NCBI GenBank assembly: GCA_937863415.1
Contig: CALMFC010000006.1
Coordinates: forward strand, 62,001-126,000
Direction: 5' to 3'
Origin: an uncultured bacterium
GTDB lineage: Bacteria > Patescibacteriota > Saccharimonadia > Saccharimonadales > Saccharimonadaceae
Length of the DNA: 64,000 nt
Of the stretch, positions 1 to 8,693 are shown piece after piece. The notes below the pieces were generated by a model that saw nothing but the letters and a program-made list of their open reading frames with translations, ran no database searches and was not told the DNA's origin. The translations under genes and the position numbers were made by a program. How positions within the stretch are numbered: position 1 is the stretch's first letter; every line of letters begins with the position of its first letter.

Positions 1-730
1 TCAAATAGCAGCCGAAAAAGGGTCAAGCAGTTTAGTTGCACCCGAGATAAAACCGTTCAACTTTACTGTAGTGGGCGTGTATGAACAATCTGCATTGGCA
101 GTATCTGGCTCGGATAGTTTACGTCTATCTAAAGACGATACAAAAGCGTTGTATGACTTTACAACGGAGGGCACTGCTCAGCATGGAACGTATGTCGGAG
201 CAACAGTTATTGCAAAAGACGTGGCAGACGTTAACGATATCAAGGCTGATATAGGCAAAGCTGGCTACGAAGCTCAGACTGCCGAAGACCTAATGAGTTT
301 TATATTCCAATTCATTAATGTCTTGCAGGGAATATTAATTGGATTTGGCGCCCTAGCAGTGTTGACGTCGGTGTTTGGAATAATTAACACCCAGTACATA
401 AGTGTTTTAGAGCGTACACAACAGATTGGGTTAATGAAGGCGTTAGGTATGAGCAGGCGGGATGTTGGGCGACTATTCAAGTTAGAGGCGGCCTGGATTG
501 GGTTCCTAGGTGGCGCACTTGGGGCTGGCGCAGCAATTTTGGTGGGTGTAATTGGGAATCCAATTATCGCCAAAGCTTTGAAACTAGGCGATATTAACCT
601 GCTAATATTTGAACCCTTGACTGTTATTGGTGTAATTGTTGGTTTGGTTTTGGTGGCGGTCGCTGCTGGTATTCTACCTGCCAGAAAAGCCGCTAAACTA
701 GATCCAATCGAAGCTTTGCGAACCGAATAA
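1..730 (+). CDS. ABC transporter permease, MacB/FtsX family, 3' part
   Basis: Open from the window edge (reading frame begins at base 2), so the N-terminus is missing. The visible part has the end of an extracytoplasmic MacB-type domain, then three hydrophobic segments in the layout of the FtsX-like permease domain: one around the phenylalanine-rich LIGFGALAVLTSVFGII stretch, one around IGFLGGALGAGAAILVGVI and one near the C-terminus (VIGVIVGLVLVAVAAGI). The ending LPARKAAKLDPIEALRTE is the classic tail of MacB-like permeases (RxAAxLDPxEALR). The family pairs with a cytosolic ATPase, probably encoded just upstream. Substrate cannot be told. There is no sign of a frameshift. Confidence 0.9.
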   Translation, partial: QIAAEKGSSSLVAPEIKPFNFTVVGVYEQSALAVSGSDSLRLSKDDTKALYDFTTEGTAQHGTYVGATVIAKDVADVNDIKADIGKAGYEAQTAEDLMSFIFQFINVLQGILIGFGALAVLTSVFGIINTQYISVLERTQQIGLMKALGMSRRDVGRLFKLEAAWIGFLGGALGAGAAILVGVIGNPIIAKALKLGDINLLIFEPLTVIGVIVGLVLVAVAAGILPARKAAKLDPIEALRTE

Positions 731-812
731 CAATTCAACCTATAATTCACATTTTTCTAATCTGTTACAGGTCTGGCCCGTAACAGATGGGGGGAATGTG
801 ATTATAAATTGG
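731..812 (-). other. Imperfect two-tier hairpin between permease gene and serS
   Basis: The gap after the permease gene folds as a hairpin. The inner stem pairs 760-768 with 780-788 (9 bp). The outer stem pairs 741-753 with 795-806 (one bulged T) and 731-735 with 807-811. The A769/C779 mismatch becomes a G-U pair if read on the minus strand and would extend the inner stem, so the minus strand may be the RNA strand. There is no T-run, so it is not an ordinary terminator. Function unknown. Confidence 0.45.
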
Positions 813-817
813 ATTTA

Positions 818-836
818 GTTTGTTACAATAGGGGTA
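818..836 (+). promoter_or_regulatory. serS extended -10 promoter, leaderless
   Basis: TGTTACAAT (extended -10, TACAAT at 824-829) lies exactly 7 nt before the serS ATG, which places the transcription start on or next to the start codon. No Shine-Dalgarno sequence can fit between them. Confidence 0.6.
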
Positions 837-2084
837 ATGTTAGACATACGATATATTCGCGACAACGCCGAAGCGGTCGCTAAAAACGCCAAGGACAAAG
901 GCTATGAAGTTGATATTTCTAAGCTATTAGAGTTGGACGCCAAACGCAGGGGGTTACTAGCGCAGGCCGATGAGCTGAGGGAAAAGCGTAATGCCATTAA
1001 CGAACAGTTAAAGGGCGGCGGTAGACCAAGTGCTGAAGTTATTGAGCAAGGCAAGGTCTTAAAAGATCAGATAAGCGAACTAGAACAACAGCTTAAGCCG
1101 ATTGATGAATCACTCGGCGAACTTACCGCACAAGTTCCAAATATGATGCAAGCTGACGTTCCGATTGGGGCAGAAGAAGATAGTGTTGAGATTAAAAAAT
1201 GGGGTGAACAAAAAACTGGCGCAGTCGATCATTTGGATTTTGCGGTTAAGCGCGATTGGGTGGATTTTGAACGAGGCGCCAAGGTTGCTGGGGCGAAATT
1301 CTACTTTTTGAAAGGTGATTTAGCGCTACTAGAAAACGCAATTACGCAGTTTGCGCTAGATTTTGTCATTAAAAAAGGCTTTACGTTTATGACGGTGCCT
1401 CATATGGTTAACAGTCGAACAGCACAAGGCGCTGGTTTTTCGCCGCGCAGTAGTGCCGAAAGTAACGAGTACTTCATCGAGGGCGAAGACTTGTCGTTAA
1501 TCGGTACAGCCGAAGCGCCACTGACTGGATATCATGCTGACGAAATTATTAACGAATCTGATTTACCGTTGATGTATGTTGGTTACAGCCCGTCGTATCG
1601 CAAAGAAGCGGGTACATATGGCAAGCATTCACGCGGTTTATTTAGAGTTCATCAGTTCAATAAGCTTGAAATGTATTTGTTCACCACACCTGAACAAAGC
1701 GTTGAGATGCACGAAAAAATCCTAGCGATCGAGGAAGAGATTTGGCAAGCAATTGGCATTCCGTATCATATTATTAATATCGCTAGCGGCGATTTAGGCG
1801 CACCTGCCAGCAAGAAGTATGATATTGAGTACTGGTCGCCAGTCGATGGAATTTACCGGGAACTAACTAGCGCTTCAAACTGTACAGATTTCCAAGCTCG
1901 TAATTTAAACATACGCGTCCGTCGAAGCGACGGTAAAGTTGAAACTTTACATACGCTTAATGGCACGGCCGTTTCGCTTGCGCGTTCGCTAGTTGCAATC
2001 ATTGAACACTACCAACATCCTGACGGCACCCTAACTGTCCCAGAGGTTTTGCGACCATATATTGGTTCTCGCGCAACATTATAA
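837..2084 (+). CDS. serS: Serine--tRNA ligase
   Basis: Charges tRNA-Ser with serine in the cytoplasm. At 415 aa it is the normal length. Order seen: an N-terminal two-helix coiled-coil arm (about residues 25-105, rich in E/K/Q, which grips the tRNA long arm) followed by a class II catalytic core. Class II motif 2 is visible in YRKEAGTYGKHSRGLFRVHQF and motif 3 in NGTAVSLARSLVAIIE near the end. The serine-site segment ELTSASNCTDFQARR-like (here ISREL-type YRELTSASNCTDFQARN) is intact. The start is fixed by a -10 box 7 nt upstream. It is transcribed alone; a structured element follows it. Confidence 0.97.
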   Translation: MLDIRYIRDNAEAVAKNAKDKGYEVDISKLLELDAKRRGLLAQADELREKRNAINEQLKGGGRPSAEVIEQGKVLKDQISELEQQLKPIDESLGELTAQVPNMMQADVPIGAEEDSVEIKKWGEQKTGAVDHLDFAVKRDWVDFERGAKVAGAKFYFLKGDLALLENAITQFALDFVIKKGFTFMTVPHMVNSRTAQGAGFSPRSSAESNEYFIEGEDLSLIGTAEAPLTGYHADEIINESDLPLMYVGYSPSYRKEAGTYGKHSRGLFRVHQFNKLEMYLFTTPEQSVEMHEKILAIEEEIWQAIGIPYHIINIASGDLGAPASKKYDIEYWSPVDGIYRELTSASNCTDFQARNLNIRVRRSDGKVETLHTLNGTAVSLARSLVAIIEHYQHPDGTLTVPEVLRPYIGSRATL

Positions 2085-2099
2085 GCTCCGGTTTGGTGC

Positions 2100-2201
2100 C
2101 TTATCACTGCGGGTGACGTTCGATGGGGCCACCCCAAAATTGTTTTTGGTAATCCAAAAAAATTTTAGGGGTAAATCGGACGGCAGGACCCGAAGGATAA
2201 G
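2100..2201 (+). ncRNA. Candidate structured RNA downstream of serS
   Basis: A nested fold fills the serS-raiA gap. CTTATC (2100-2105) pairs with GATAAG (2196-2201), CGGGT (2110-2114) with ACCCG (2188-2192) and CGAT (2121-2124) with ATCG (2175-2178). At the centre is an 18-bp hairpin (2131-2149 with 2154-2172, loop TAAT) with only single bulged bases. There is no T-run. The raiA promoter lies downstream of it, so it is a serS 3' UTR or a separate RNA rather than a raiA leader. The strand is assumed from serS. Confidence 0.45.
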
Positions 2202-2243
2202 TTGATTAATTTGATATTTCGGCTAAGCACAACCGCTATGCAA

Positions 2244-2280
2244 GTGGTATAATATATGTACCGACCAACAAAAAAGGAGG
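2244..2280 (+). promoter_or_regulatory. raiA promoter and strong ribosome binding site
   Basis: Extended -10 TGGTATAAT with TATAAT at 2248-2253, then a roughly 25-nt leader ending in AAGGAGG (about 2274-2280), 4-5 nt before the ATG. This contrasts with the leaderless serS start just upstream. Confidence 0.6.
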
Positions 2281-2284
2281 TAGT

Positions 2285-2656
2285 ATGCTTACGTCAACTA
2301 AAGTAACAGGAATTGGATATCAACTAGATGGTAAAACCAATAAATACGTTATAAACAAGATAGGCAAGCTAGATAGATTCCTCCCGCGGCATGCACGCCG
2401 GACAGCTTCGGCTGAAGTTCGTATTAAACAGCGCGATGGTAGTAGTGGTGTTAAATATGAAATTGAAGCACAAATTGACGTACCGGAAAAAATGATTCTC
2501 GCTAAATCCAGTGGGCTTCATGTCTTTACTGCGATTGACGAGGTTGAGTCAAAATTAGCGGCACAATTACGTAAATATAAACAATCTCAAGTTGCTCATA
2601 TTGGGCGTCGTCGCATTCTGAGTCGATTCAAGCGAAGCTATGCTCGAGAGCAATAG
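2285..2656 (+). CDS. raiA: Ribosome hibernation-promoting factor (HPF/YfiA/RaiA family)
   Basis: A 123-aa protein with the beta-alpha-beta-beta-beta-alpha pattern of the S30AE family, which binds the decoding site of idle 30S subunits and protects ribosomes. Supporting segments are the start VTGIGYQLDGKTNKYVINKIGKLDRFLPRH, the basic centre, and the helix SSGLHVFTAIDEVESKLAAQLRKYK typical of the family. The C-terminus is a short basic tail; the long dimerisation domain of HPF-long is absent, so this is the short type. It has its own promoter and a near-perfect ribosome binding site. The family is well recognised, though which short subtype it is cannot be told. Confidence 0.85.
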   Translation: MLTSTKVTGIGYQLDGKTNKYVINKIGKLDRFLPRHARRTASAEVRIKQRDGSSGVKYEIEAQIDVPEKMILAKSSGLHVFTAIDEVESKLAAQLRKYKQSQVAHIGRRRILSRFKRSYAREQ

Positions 2657-2678
2657 GTAATTTTCTTTACAATCAAGC

Positions 2679-2707
2679 TTTGTTGCTCATCTTGTCGGTG
2701 TTATAAT
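2679..2707 (+). promoter_or_regulatory. secA promoter
   Basis: TTGTTG (2680-2685), a 16-bp spacer and an extended -10 TGTTATAAT (TATAAT 2702-2707). A leader of about 40 nt follows with AGGAG and CAGGG upstream of the start. Confidence 0.55.
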
Positions 2708-2755
2708 AGACACAGTATTTGACTGAATTTCTAATTAGGAGCAGGGTTTTTGATT

Positions 2756-5374
2756 ATGGTAAGTAGACAAAAAGCATTAACTAAAATATTTGGCGATCCG
2801 CAAGCGAAGATTTTGAAGCGACTACAAAAAAAGGTAGCCGCAATCAATGACTTGGCAGATAAATATAAGAAAATGTCTAAGTCTGACCTCAGGAAACAGA
2901 CTGATGTATTAAAAAAGCAGTTATCAAAAAAGGGTGTAACACTCGATTCAATTTTACCTGACGCATTTGCCTTAGTTAGAGAAGCGAGTGATCGAATTTT
3001 GGGTATGCGACCGTTCGATGTCCAGTTAATTGGTGGCATGGCCTTGCACCAAGGTAACGTTGCCGAGATGAAGACCGGTGAGGGTAAAACTTTGGTGGCA
3101 ACACTACCGGTATATTTGAATGCACTAGAAGAAAAAGGTGTTCACGTAGTCACCGTTAATGATTATTTGGCACAACGTGACGCCAGCTGGATGGGTGAAT
3201 TGTATCATTTCTTGGGTATTTCGACCGGTGTTATTATTAACGAAGCGTCATTCATTTACGACCCTACATTTAGCAATGAAAAGCATGATGATGAGCGCAT
3301 GAAGCGGCTCCGTCCAGTTACGCGTAAAGAAGCATACGCAGCCGACGTAACATATGGCACCAACAACGAATTTGGTTTTGATTACCTGCGCGACAACATG
3401 GTTAATGAAGTGGATTTACTACGTCAGCGCGAACTAAACTTTGCAATCGTAGATGAGGTGGACAGCATTTTAATTGATGAGGCCAGGACACCGTTAATTA
3501 TTAGTGCGCCCGCCGCAGAAAACCCAGATAGTTACTATCAATTTGCTAAAATTGCTGCCAAATTAGTGCCAGAAGATTATGTTTTGGATGAAAAACATCG
3601 AACCGTGGCATTATCAGACGTAGGTGTCGAAAAAGTTCAAAAAATGCTAGGCATCAAGAACTTATACAGCCCTGATTATGTTCGGTCAGTTTATCACATG
3701 GATCAAGCGCTTCGCGCGCAGACAGTTTTTCGTCGCGACAAGGACTACGTTGTTACAAATGACGGTGAAGTTGTGATTGTCGATGAGTTTACTGGGCGTT
3801 TAATGCAGGGTAGGCGATATAACGAGGGCCTACATCAGGCAATTGAGGCTAAAGAGGGCGTCGACGTGTTGCAGGAGAGTATGACCTTAGCAACCGTATC
3901 GTTCCAGAATTATTTTAGGCTTTATAAAAAGCTATCTGGTATGACAGGTACGGCTTTTACCGAAGCCGAAGAATTTCAACAGATTTATAGTTTGGATGTT
4001 ATTCAGATTCCACCAAATCGCCCAATCATTCGTAATGATAAGCAAGATTTGATTTTCAAGACAGAAAAAGCAAAGTTAAAAGCCGTTGCTATGGCAATCG
4101 CCGAGTATCACAAACAAGGTCGTCCAGTATTGATTGGCTCGGCTTCGATCGCCAAGAACGAGTTAATTGCATCATACCTAGACAAAGAGGGTATTCCCTA
4201 TGAATTACTTAACGCCAAAAACAACGAACGTGAAGCCGCAATTGTTGAAAAAGCTGGCGAAAAGGGTGCGATTACACTGGCAACCAACATTGCCGGCCGC
4301 GGTACCGATATTAAGTTAGGTAAAGGCGTCAAAGAGCTTGGCGGACTGGTCGTAATTGGGTCCGAACGTCATGAATCTCGCCGAATTGATAATCAGCTGC
4401 GTGGACGCGGTGGTCGCCAGGGTGACCCGGGCGAAACTCAGTTTTATGTCTCGACCGAAGACGACTTGATGCGTATTTTCCAGGGCGAGCGTATCGCTAG
4501 TTTGATGGATCGCTTGGGTGTAGACGAAGACATGGCAATTCAAAATAAGGCTGTTTCAAAAACTTTGGAAGCTGCGCAAAAACGAGTTGAAGGATTTAAC
4601 TTTGATACCCGTAAAAACGTTGTTCAATACGATAACGTTATTAACCGACATCGTCGTGTAGTTTACACAATTCGACGCAAGATTTTAGAGGGTGGCGACA
4701 TTAAACCCGAAATTGTTAGTTTGTTGGAGCAAAAAGTACTTGAGCTAACTGCACTTCCAGCAAAAAACAATAAGAATTTCGCCGAAGATTTTACGGCTGT
4801 CTTTCCACTGGCTGACAAAAAAATCAAGGCGATTGGTGATGAGAAAAGTGATAAACTGCGCTACAACCTTGCCCTAAAAGAAGTTAATAAACTGTATTCA
4901 TCCAAAGAAACAGAGCTTGAGCCTGATGTGTTGCGCAAGGTTGAGCGTGAAGTTTACCTGCAGGTGCTTGATACTTTATGGATGCAGCATCTAGAGAATA
5001 TGCAGCACTTACGTGAGGGAATTCATTGGCGCAGTGTTGGTCAGCGCGATCCACTGGTGGAATATCGTAGTGAATCGCAAAAACTATTCGATAGTCTACA
5101 GGCGACGCTTCGCGATGAGGTGCTTCGAGCTGTGATGAACGTTCATAAACACGATGTTATCGCCAAGACCGAAGAAGATTACGAAACAGAGCTGACGAGA
5201 CTAGCTGAAAATGCAGTCGAAAAGGGTGTTAATGAAGTAACTGGTGGTGAAGCTAGTCGCGATGGTGACTTCAAAGTTAAAAAGTCAGCTACAAATATAG
5301 CAAATCAAAAAAAGAATGCAGCGCGCAAGAAAAAGAAAACTCAGCGTCAGAACCGCAAGCATAGCCGAAAATAA
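2756..5374 (+). CDS. secA: Preprotein translocase subunit SecA
   Basis: The ATPase motor that drives unfolded secretory proteins through SecYEG. 872 aa from the chosen ATG; an in-frame TTG two codons earlier is possible. Walker A MKTGEGKT lies near residue 105 and the DEAD-like IVDEVDSILIDEARTPLI near 230. The preprotein cross-linking domain follows (YVLDEKHRTVALSDVG), then the second nucleotide-binding fold (GRGTDIKLG, ending RIDNQLRGRGGRQGDPG) and the helical scaffold/wing (QYDNVINRHRRVVY). The C-terminal zinc-binding cysteines of E. coli SecA are missing and replaced by a lysine/arginine-rich tail, as is common where SecB is absent. It has its own promoter and is followed 23 bp later by the M16 peptidase. 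Confidence 0.97.
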   Translation: MVSRQKALTKIFGDPQAKILKRLQKKVAAINDLADKYKKMSKSDLRKQTDVLKKQLSKKGVTLDSILPDAFALVREASDRILGMRPFDVQLIGGMALHQGNVAEMKTGEGKTLVATLPVYLNALEEKGVHVVTVNDYLAQRDASWMGELYHFLGISTGVIINEASFIYDPTFSNEKHDDERMKRLRPVTRKEAYAADVTYGTNNEFGFDYLRDNMVNEVDLLRQRELNFAIVDEVDSILIDEARTPLIISAPAAENPDSYYQFAKIAAKLVPEDYVLDEKHRTVALSDVGVEKVQKMLGIKNLYSPDYVRSVYHMDQALRAQTVFRRDKDYVVTNDGEVVIVDEFTGRLMQGRRYNEGLHQAIEAKEGVDVLQESMTLATVSFQNYFRLYKKLSGMTGTAFTEAEEFQQIYSLDVIQIPPNRPIIRNDKQDLIFKTEKAKLKAVAMAIAEYHKQGRPVLIGSASIAKNELIASYLDKEGIPYELLNAKNNEREAAIVEKAGEKGAITLATNIAGRGTDIKLGKGVKELGGLVVIGSERHESRRIDNQLRGRGGRQGDPGETQFYVSTEDDLMRIFQGERIASLMDRLGVDEDMAIQNKAVSKTLEAAQKRVEGFNFDTRKNVVQYDNVINRHRRVVYTIRRKILEGGDIKPEIVSLLEQKVLELTALPAKNNKNFAEDFTAVFPLADKKIKAIGDEKSDKLRYNLALKEVNKLYSSKETELEPDVLRKVEREVYLQVLDTLWMQHLENMQHLREGIHWRSVGQRDPLVEYRSESQKLFDSLQATLRDEVLRAVMNVHKHDVIAKTEEDYETELTRLAENAVEKGVNEVTGGEASRDGDFKVKKSATNIANQKKNAARKKKKTQRQNRKHSRK

Positions 5375-5397
5375 CGGGTGGCAGAAAGTAAAATACA

Positions 5398-6684
5398 ATG
5401 AATCATAACGTCGAGGAAGTACGATTAAAAAACGGAGCTAGAGGCCTATTAATAGATGTCCCTGGGGCGACGGTTATGAGTATGCAGTTTCAGTTTAGGG
5501 CTGGTAATCGATACGCTAAATCCAAAGACATCGAACAGGTCGCTCATATTATGGAACATATGGCGTTTGGGGCTAATGCCAGATTTAAAAGCGAACATGA
5601 GTTCGAGTTTGAATTTACAAAAAATGGGGCGTACCATAATGCCTATACCAGCGACACGTCGATGGTTTATGAAGCAGATTGTGCTGACTTTGAGTGGGAT
5701 AGAATCTTAGAGTTACAAAAATTAGCGATTTGTACCCCTAAATTTAATGAAACAGAACTAAATGCCGAAAAGGGCAACGTTCGTGGTGAACTAACTAATT
5801 ATTTAAATGATCATCACCGAATACTTTTCCCAAGGGTTTCCCAGATGCTTGGAGAAGATACTTTGACCTATCGACAGTCGCTTGCGACCATTGCCAACGT
5901 TAGTCTTGCTGATGTTCGCGAGCACCATCGCCGAACACACACGACCCGTAATATGCGGTTTGTCATCGCAGGTCAGTTAACTGGACGCAAAGCTGAAATT
6001 AAACGCCAAATCGAAGATTTTAATTTAAACGAGGGTGAACGATTTGAGGTGCCTAGAGACGAACTTACAAAGGCGGGACCCGGGTTAATTAGACGTAAAG
6101 ACGCGACTAATCTAACATTTGGTCTGTTTATGGCCATTCCGCGCGAGTTATCTGATGAAGAGCTGGACGCGATGTTATATCTAAACCATATTTTAACAGG
6201 TACGATGCACTCACGTATCTTTGGTGCAGCCCGACAGAAAGGTCTAGCTTATAATGTAAGTGCTTTCACTGCCACCAGTAAATACGACAGCGGTTGGGAT
6301 ATAACCGGTCAGGTGAATCATGAGACCGCCAGTGATTTATTCGACATAATCAAACGTGAAATAAACTGTGTGCTTGAGGGTTCGATCAAAGAGAGTGAAC
6401 TAGAAGCTGCAAAATCATACGCGCTAGGCCGCTACCAGATGGGAGCACAGACTGTTGCTCAAATTAGTGGATTTTATACAGGCCGTTATTTTAGTGACGA
6501 TTTCATCAAAGATTACGATAAAATTCCGGACATGATCAAAAACGTTACTCTAAATCGCATGATAGATACCGCGCGCGGGTTTATTAATGGTGATATTTGG
6601 GTTCTAGCAGCGGTCAGTAGTGGCGAAAAGCAAGAAATAATAGATTTAAACGAAAAAGTAGCTACTTTATTTGAACCACGTTAG
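5398..6684 (+). CDS. M16 family zinc metallopeptidase (pitrilysin-like)
   Basis: 428 aa, the length of a single M16 half-pair protein. The inverted zinc motif HxxEH is visible in HIMEHMAFG near residue 51. The third ligand glutamate fits ELNAEKGNVRGEL about 75 residues later. The C-terminal M16 domain follows, with the conserved ...TGTMHSRIFGAARQKGLAYNVSA-type segment. These enzymes degrade peptides or process precursors. No signal peptide is seen, so it is probably cytosolic. It sits between secA and murD, 9 bp before murD, and is likely co-transcribed with murD. The substrate is unknown; a role in clearing signal or processing peptides is only a guess from its neighbour secA. Confidence 0.9.
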   Translation: MNHNVEEVRLKNGARGLLIDVPGATVMSMQFQFRAGNRYAKSKDIEQVAHIMEHMAFGANARFKSEHEFEFEFTKNGAYHNAYTSDTSMVYEADCADFEWDRILELQKLAICTPKFNETELNAEKGNVRGELTNYLNDHHRILFPRVSQMLGEDTLTYRQSLATIANVSLADVREHHRRTHTTRNMRFVIAGQLTGRKAEIKRQIEDFNLNEGERFEVPRDELTKAGPGLIRRKDATNLTFGLFMAIPRELSDEELDAMLYLNHILTGTMHSRIFGAARQKGLAYNVSAFTATSKYDSGWDITGQVNHETASDLFDIIKREINCVLEGSIKESELEAAKSYALGRYQMGAQTVAQISGFYTGRYFSDDFIKDYDKIPDMIKNVTLNRMIDTARGFINGDIWVLAAVSSGEKQEIIDLNEKVATLFEPR

Positions 6685-6693
6685 AATATCATT

Positions 6694-7983
6694 ATGAAGA
6701 TTGCAATTGCAGGATACGGTCTAGAGGGTAAATCAAATTACCAGTATTATTCGAAGGACTCAAACAACAAGATTACGATCGTTGATGAAAAACAGCCCGA
6801 GGGAACGCTGCCAAGCGGGGTCGAAGTGAAGGTTGGTGCAGGTGTGCTAAATGAATTGCAGGATTTCGATCTAGTTATTAGAACGGCAGGTTTAGATCCT
6901 AAAAAAATCAAAACGAATGGTAAAATATGGTCGTCTACTAATGAGTTCTTCGAAAATTGTCCAGCACCGATAATTGGTGTAACTGGTAGTAAGGGTAAGG
7001 GCACAACAGCAAGTTTAATTGCTAGTATTTTGCGCGAATCTGGACGAAATGTCCATCTCGTTGGCAATATAGGTGTTCCAGCGCTAGACGCTCTAACAGA
7101 CATCTTGGATAGTGATATTGTAGTTTACGAACTAAGTAGCTTTCAGTTATGGGACGCTGTGCGCTCACCTCATATAGCTGTGGTTTTATATATTGAACCC
7201 GAACACCTTGATGTTCACAGTAACATGGATGAGTACTTAGGTGCCAAGTCAAATATTGTAAAGTTTCAAACTAGTGAAGATATCGTAATATACAATCAAG
7301 CTAATCGATATTCGAGCGACATTGCAGATATAAGCTTAGGGATAAGAGTGCCTTATCAAGACGAAGTCTACGCACATGTGGCGAATGGCTACTTCTATTA
7401 CGGTGAACAAAAATTGTGTTCAATCGATGATTTAACACTTCCCGGAGTTCATAATTTAGACAATGCATGCGCTGCTATTAGTGCTGTCTACCCATATGTG
7501 CAAGACGGAGAGGTTATCGGGAGGGGTATTAGCAAATTCAAGGGCTTAGAACATCGTTTGAAGCTGGTAAACCATATAAATGGAGTCGACTATTACGATG
7601 ATAGCATTGCGACGACACCAGGTAGTGCGATTGCTGCGATAGCGTCATTTGATCAGCCGAAAATTTTAATACTTGGTGGATCATCAAAGGGTGCAGACTT
7701 TAGTGAACTAGCTATGAAGGTTGTTGAATCAAATGTTCGGTCAGTTGTACTAATTGGCGATGAGGCGCCAGTAATCGAAGACTCCTTAATTAAGGTTGGG
7801 TATAGAGCGATAGATAATTTAGGCAAAGATATCAATATGGATACGGTGGTAAAGACTGCTCAAGCCAACGCCGAACAGGGCGACGTGGTTATTTTGTCCC
7901 CGGCTTGTGCTAGTTTTGGAATGTTTAAAAACTACGAAGATCGCGGCAGACAGTTTATAGCTGCCGTTAAGCAACTAGGGTAG
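6694..7983 (+). CDS. murD: UDP-N-acetylmuramoylalanine--D-glutamate ligase
   Basis: Adds D-glutamate to UDP-MurNAc-L-Ala in peptidoglycan precursor synthesis. 429 aa, normal for Mur ligases. Domain 1 starts with a Rossmann-like AIAGYGLEGKSNYQY. The central ATPase has the P-loop GVTGSKGKGTTASLI (about residues 91-105) and YELSSFQLWD. The C-terminal domain shows YYDDSIATTPGSAIAA, ILILGGSSKGADF and the ending LSPACASFGMFKNYEDRGRQF, the MurD signature that distinguishes it from MurC/E/F. It lies outside the dcw cluster at 36-44 kb. Its 3' end overlaps murI, on the other strand, by 9 bp; MurI makes the D-glutamate that MurD uses, so the pairing is functional. Confidence 0.96.
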   Translation: MKIAIAGYGLEGKSNYQYYSKDSNNKITIVDEKQPEGTLPSGVEVKVGAGVLNELQDFDLVIRTAGLDPKKIKTNGKIWSSTNEFFENCPAPIIGVTGSKGKGTTASLIASILRESGRNVHLVGNIGVPALDALTDILDSDIVVYELSSFQLWDAVRSPHIAVVLYIEPEHLDVHSNMDEYLGAKSNIVKFQTSEDIVIYNQANRYSSDIADISLGIRVPYQDEVYAHVANGYFYYGEQKLCSIDDLTLPGVHNLDNACAAISAVYPYVQDGEVIGRGISKFKGLEHRLKLVNHINGVDYYDDSIATTPGSAIAAIASFDQPKILILGGSSKGADFSELAMKVVESNVRSVVLIGDEAPVIEDSLIKVGYRAIDNLGKDINMDTVVKTAQANAEQGDVVILSPACASFGMFKNYEDRGRQFIAAVKQLG

Positions 7984-8616
7984 TAAGCTTTTAATACGTT
8001 CAGCGATTGAGTCTGACGGTTCTAGGACACGGACGTCACTGCCTGCGATATTTATTACTCGATCTTTAAGCCAGTGATAGTGTGTGCACCCTAGGACAAT
8101 TACATCGACATTTGATTTTTTTAGCGACCTTACGACCGAATCTACGTCAATCTCTTCCGACCTTTGGGTCTCGATAAGCTCAGCCCAATTGCTGCAGTCG
8201 GGTTCGATGACGTTTAAGTCGGCCGCCCAATTTGTCTTGAGCTCCAGGTAACGCTTACTTTTTAACGTAGCAGGGGTAGCCAGGACTGCAATGTTGCCGG
8301 TTTTTGTTAAGTTTGAAGCCGGTTTTACCATTGGCTCGATTCCAATAAATGGGGTATCGGGGTGAATTTTTCTAAGCTCATCTATGGCTACGGCAGTTGC
8401 TGTATTACAGGCGAGTACAATTACGTCACAATTTGAATCAATCAGAGGTTTAATGGCGGATTTAGTCAGTTCAATCACCTCGGATGGAGGCTTAGTTCCA
8501 TAAGGCATATTTTTGTGATCATTGATAGATATAACTTCAGTATTTGGAATAAGTGCGCGCACTTTAACTGCAACTGCTTCGCCGCCTATACCTGAATCAA
8601 ATACGCCAATTCTCAT
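7975..8616 (-). CDS. murI: Glutamate racemase
   Basis: Converts L- to D-glutamate for peptidoglycan. 213 aa from the chosen start. The catalytic cysteine motifs are both present: VLACNTATAVAI (first Cys) and VIVLGCTHYHWL (second Cys). The N-terminus IGVFDSGIGG carries the substrate-binding Asp-Ser. The family is usually about 260 aa, so this is a shortened version. An earlier in-frame ATG would add MVYS, but that ATG overlaps the likely -10 box, so the second ATG is preferred. Convergent with and overlapping murD by 9 bp. Confidence 0.93.
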   Translation of the reverse strand: MRIGVFDSGIGGEAVAVKVRALIPNTEVISINDHKNMPYGTKPPSEVIELTKSAIKPLIDSNCDVIVLACNTATAVAIDELRKIHPDTPFIGIEPMVKPASNLTKTGNIAVLATPATLKSKRYLELKTNWAADLNVIEPDCSNWAELIETQRSEEIDVDSVVRSLKKSNVDVIVLGCTHYHWLKDRVINIAGSDVRVLEPSDSIAERIKSLLP

Positions 8617-8632
8617 ACTGTAAACCATTTTA
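8613..8632 (-). promoter_or_regulatory. murI -10 box and start region shared with pth
   Basis: TAAAAT (plus-strand 8627-8632 reversed), then 10 nt GGTTTACAGT, then the ATG. The 17 bp from AATGG to ATGA are identical to the start of pth at 53093-53109. Confidence 0.5.
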
Positions 8633-8693
8633 GCACCAATATGACCAGACTATTACGGTCAATTACTAAACAATCACTGTTACAATGGAATTA

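Noticed and set aside
2113-2125. T-loop-like GTTCGAT suggesting a tRNA
   Set aside because: There is no acceptor, D or anticodon stem around it; no tRNA is visible anywhere in the window.
2100-2201. Known raiA-associated structured RNA
   Set aside because: The element lies upstream of the raiA promoter and I could not match its helices to that motif.
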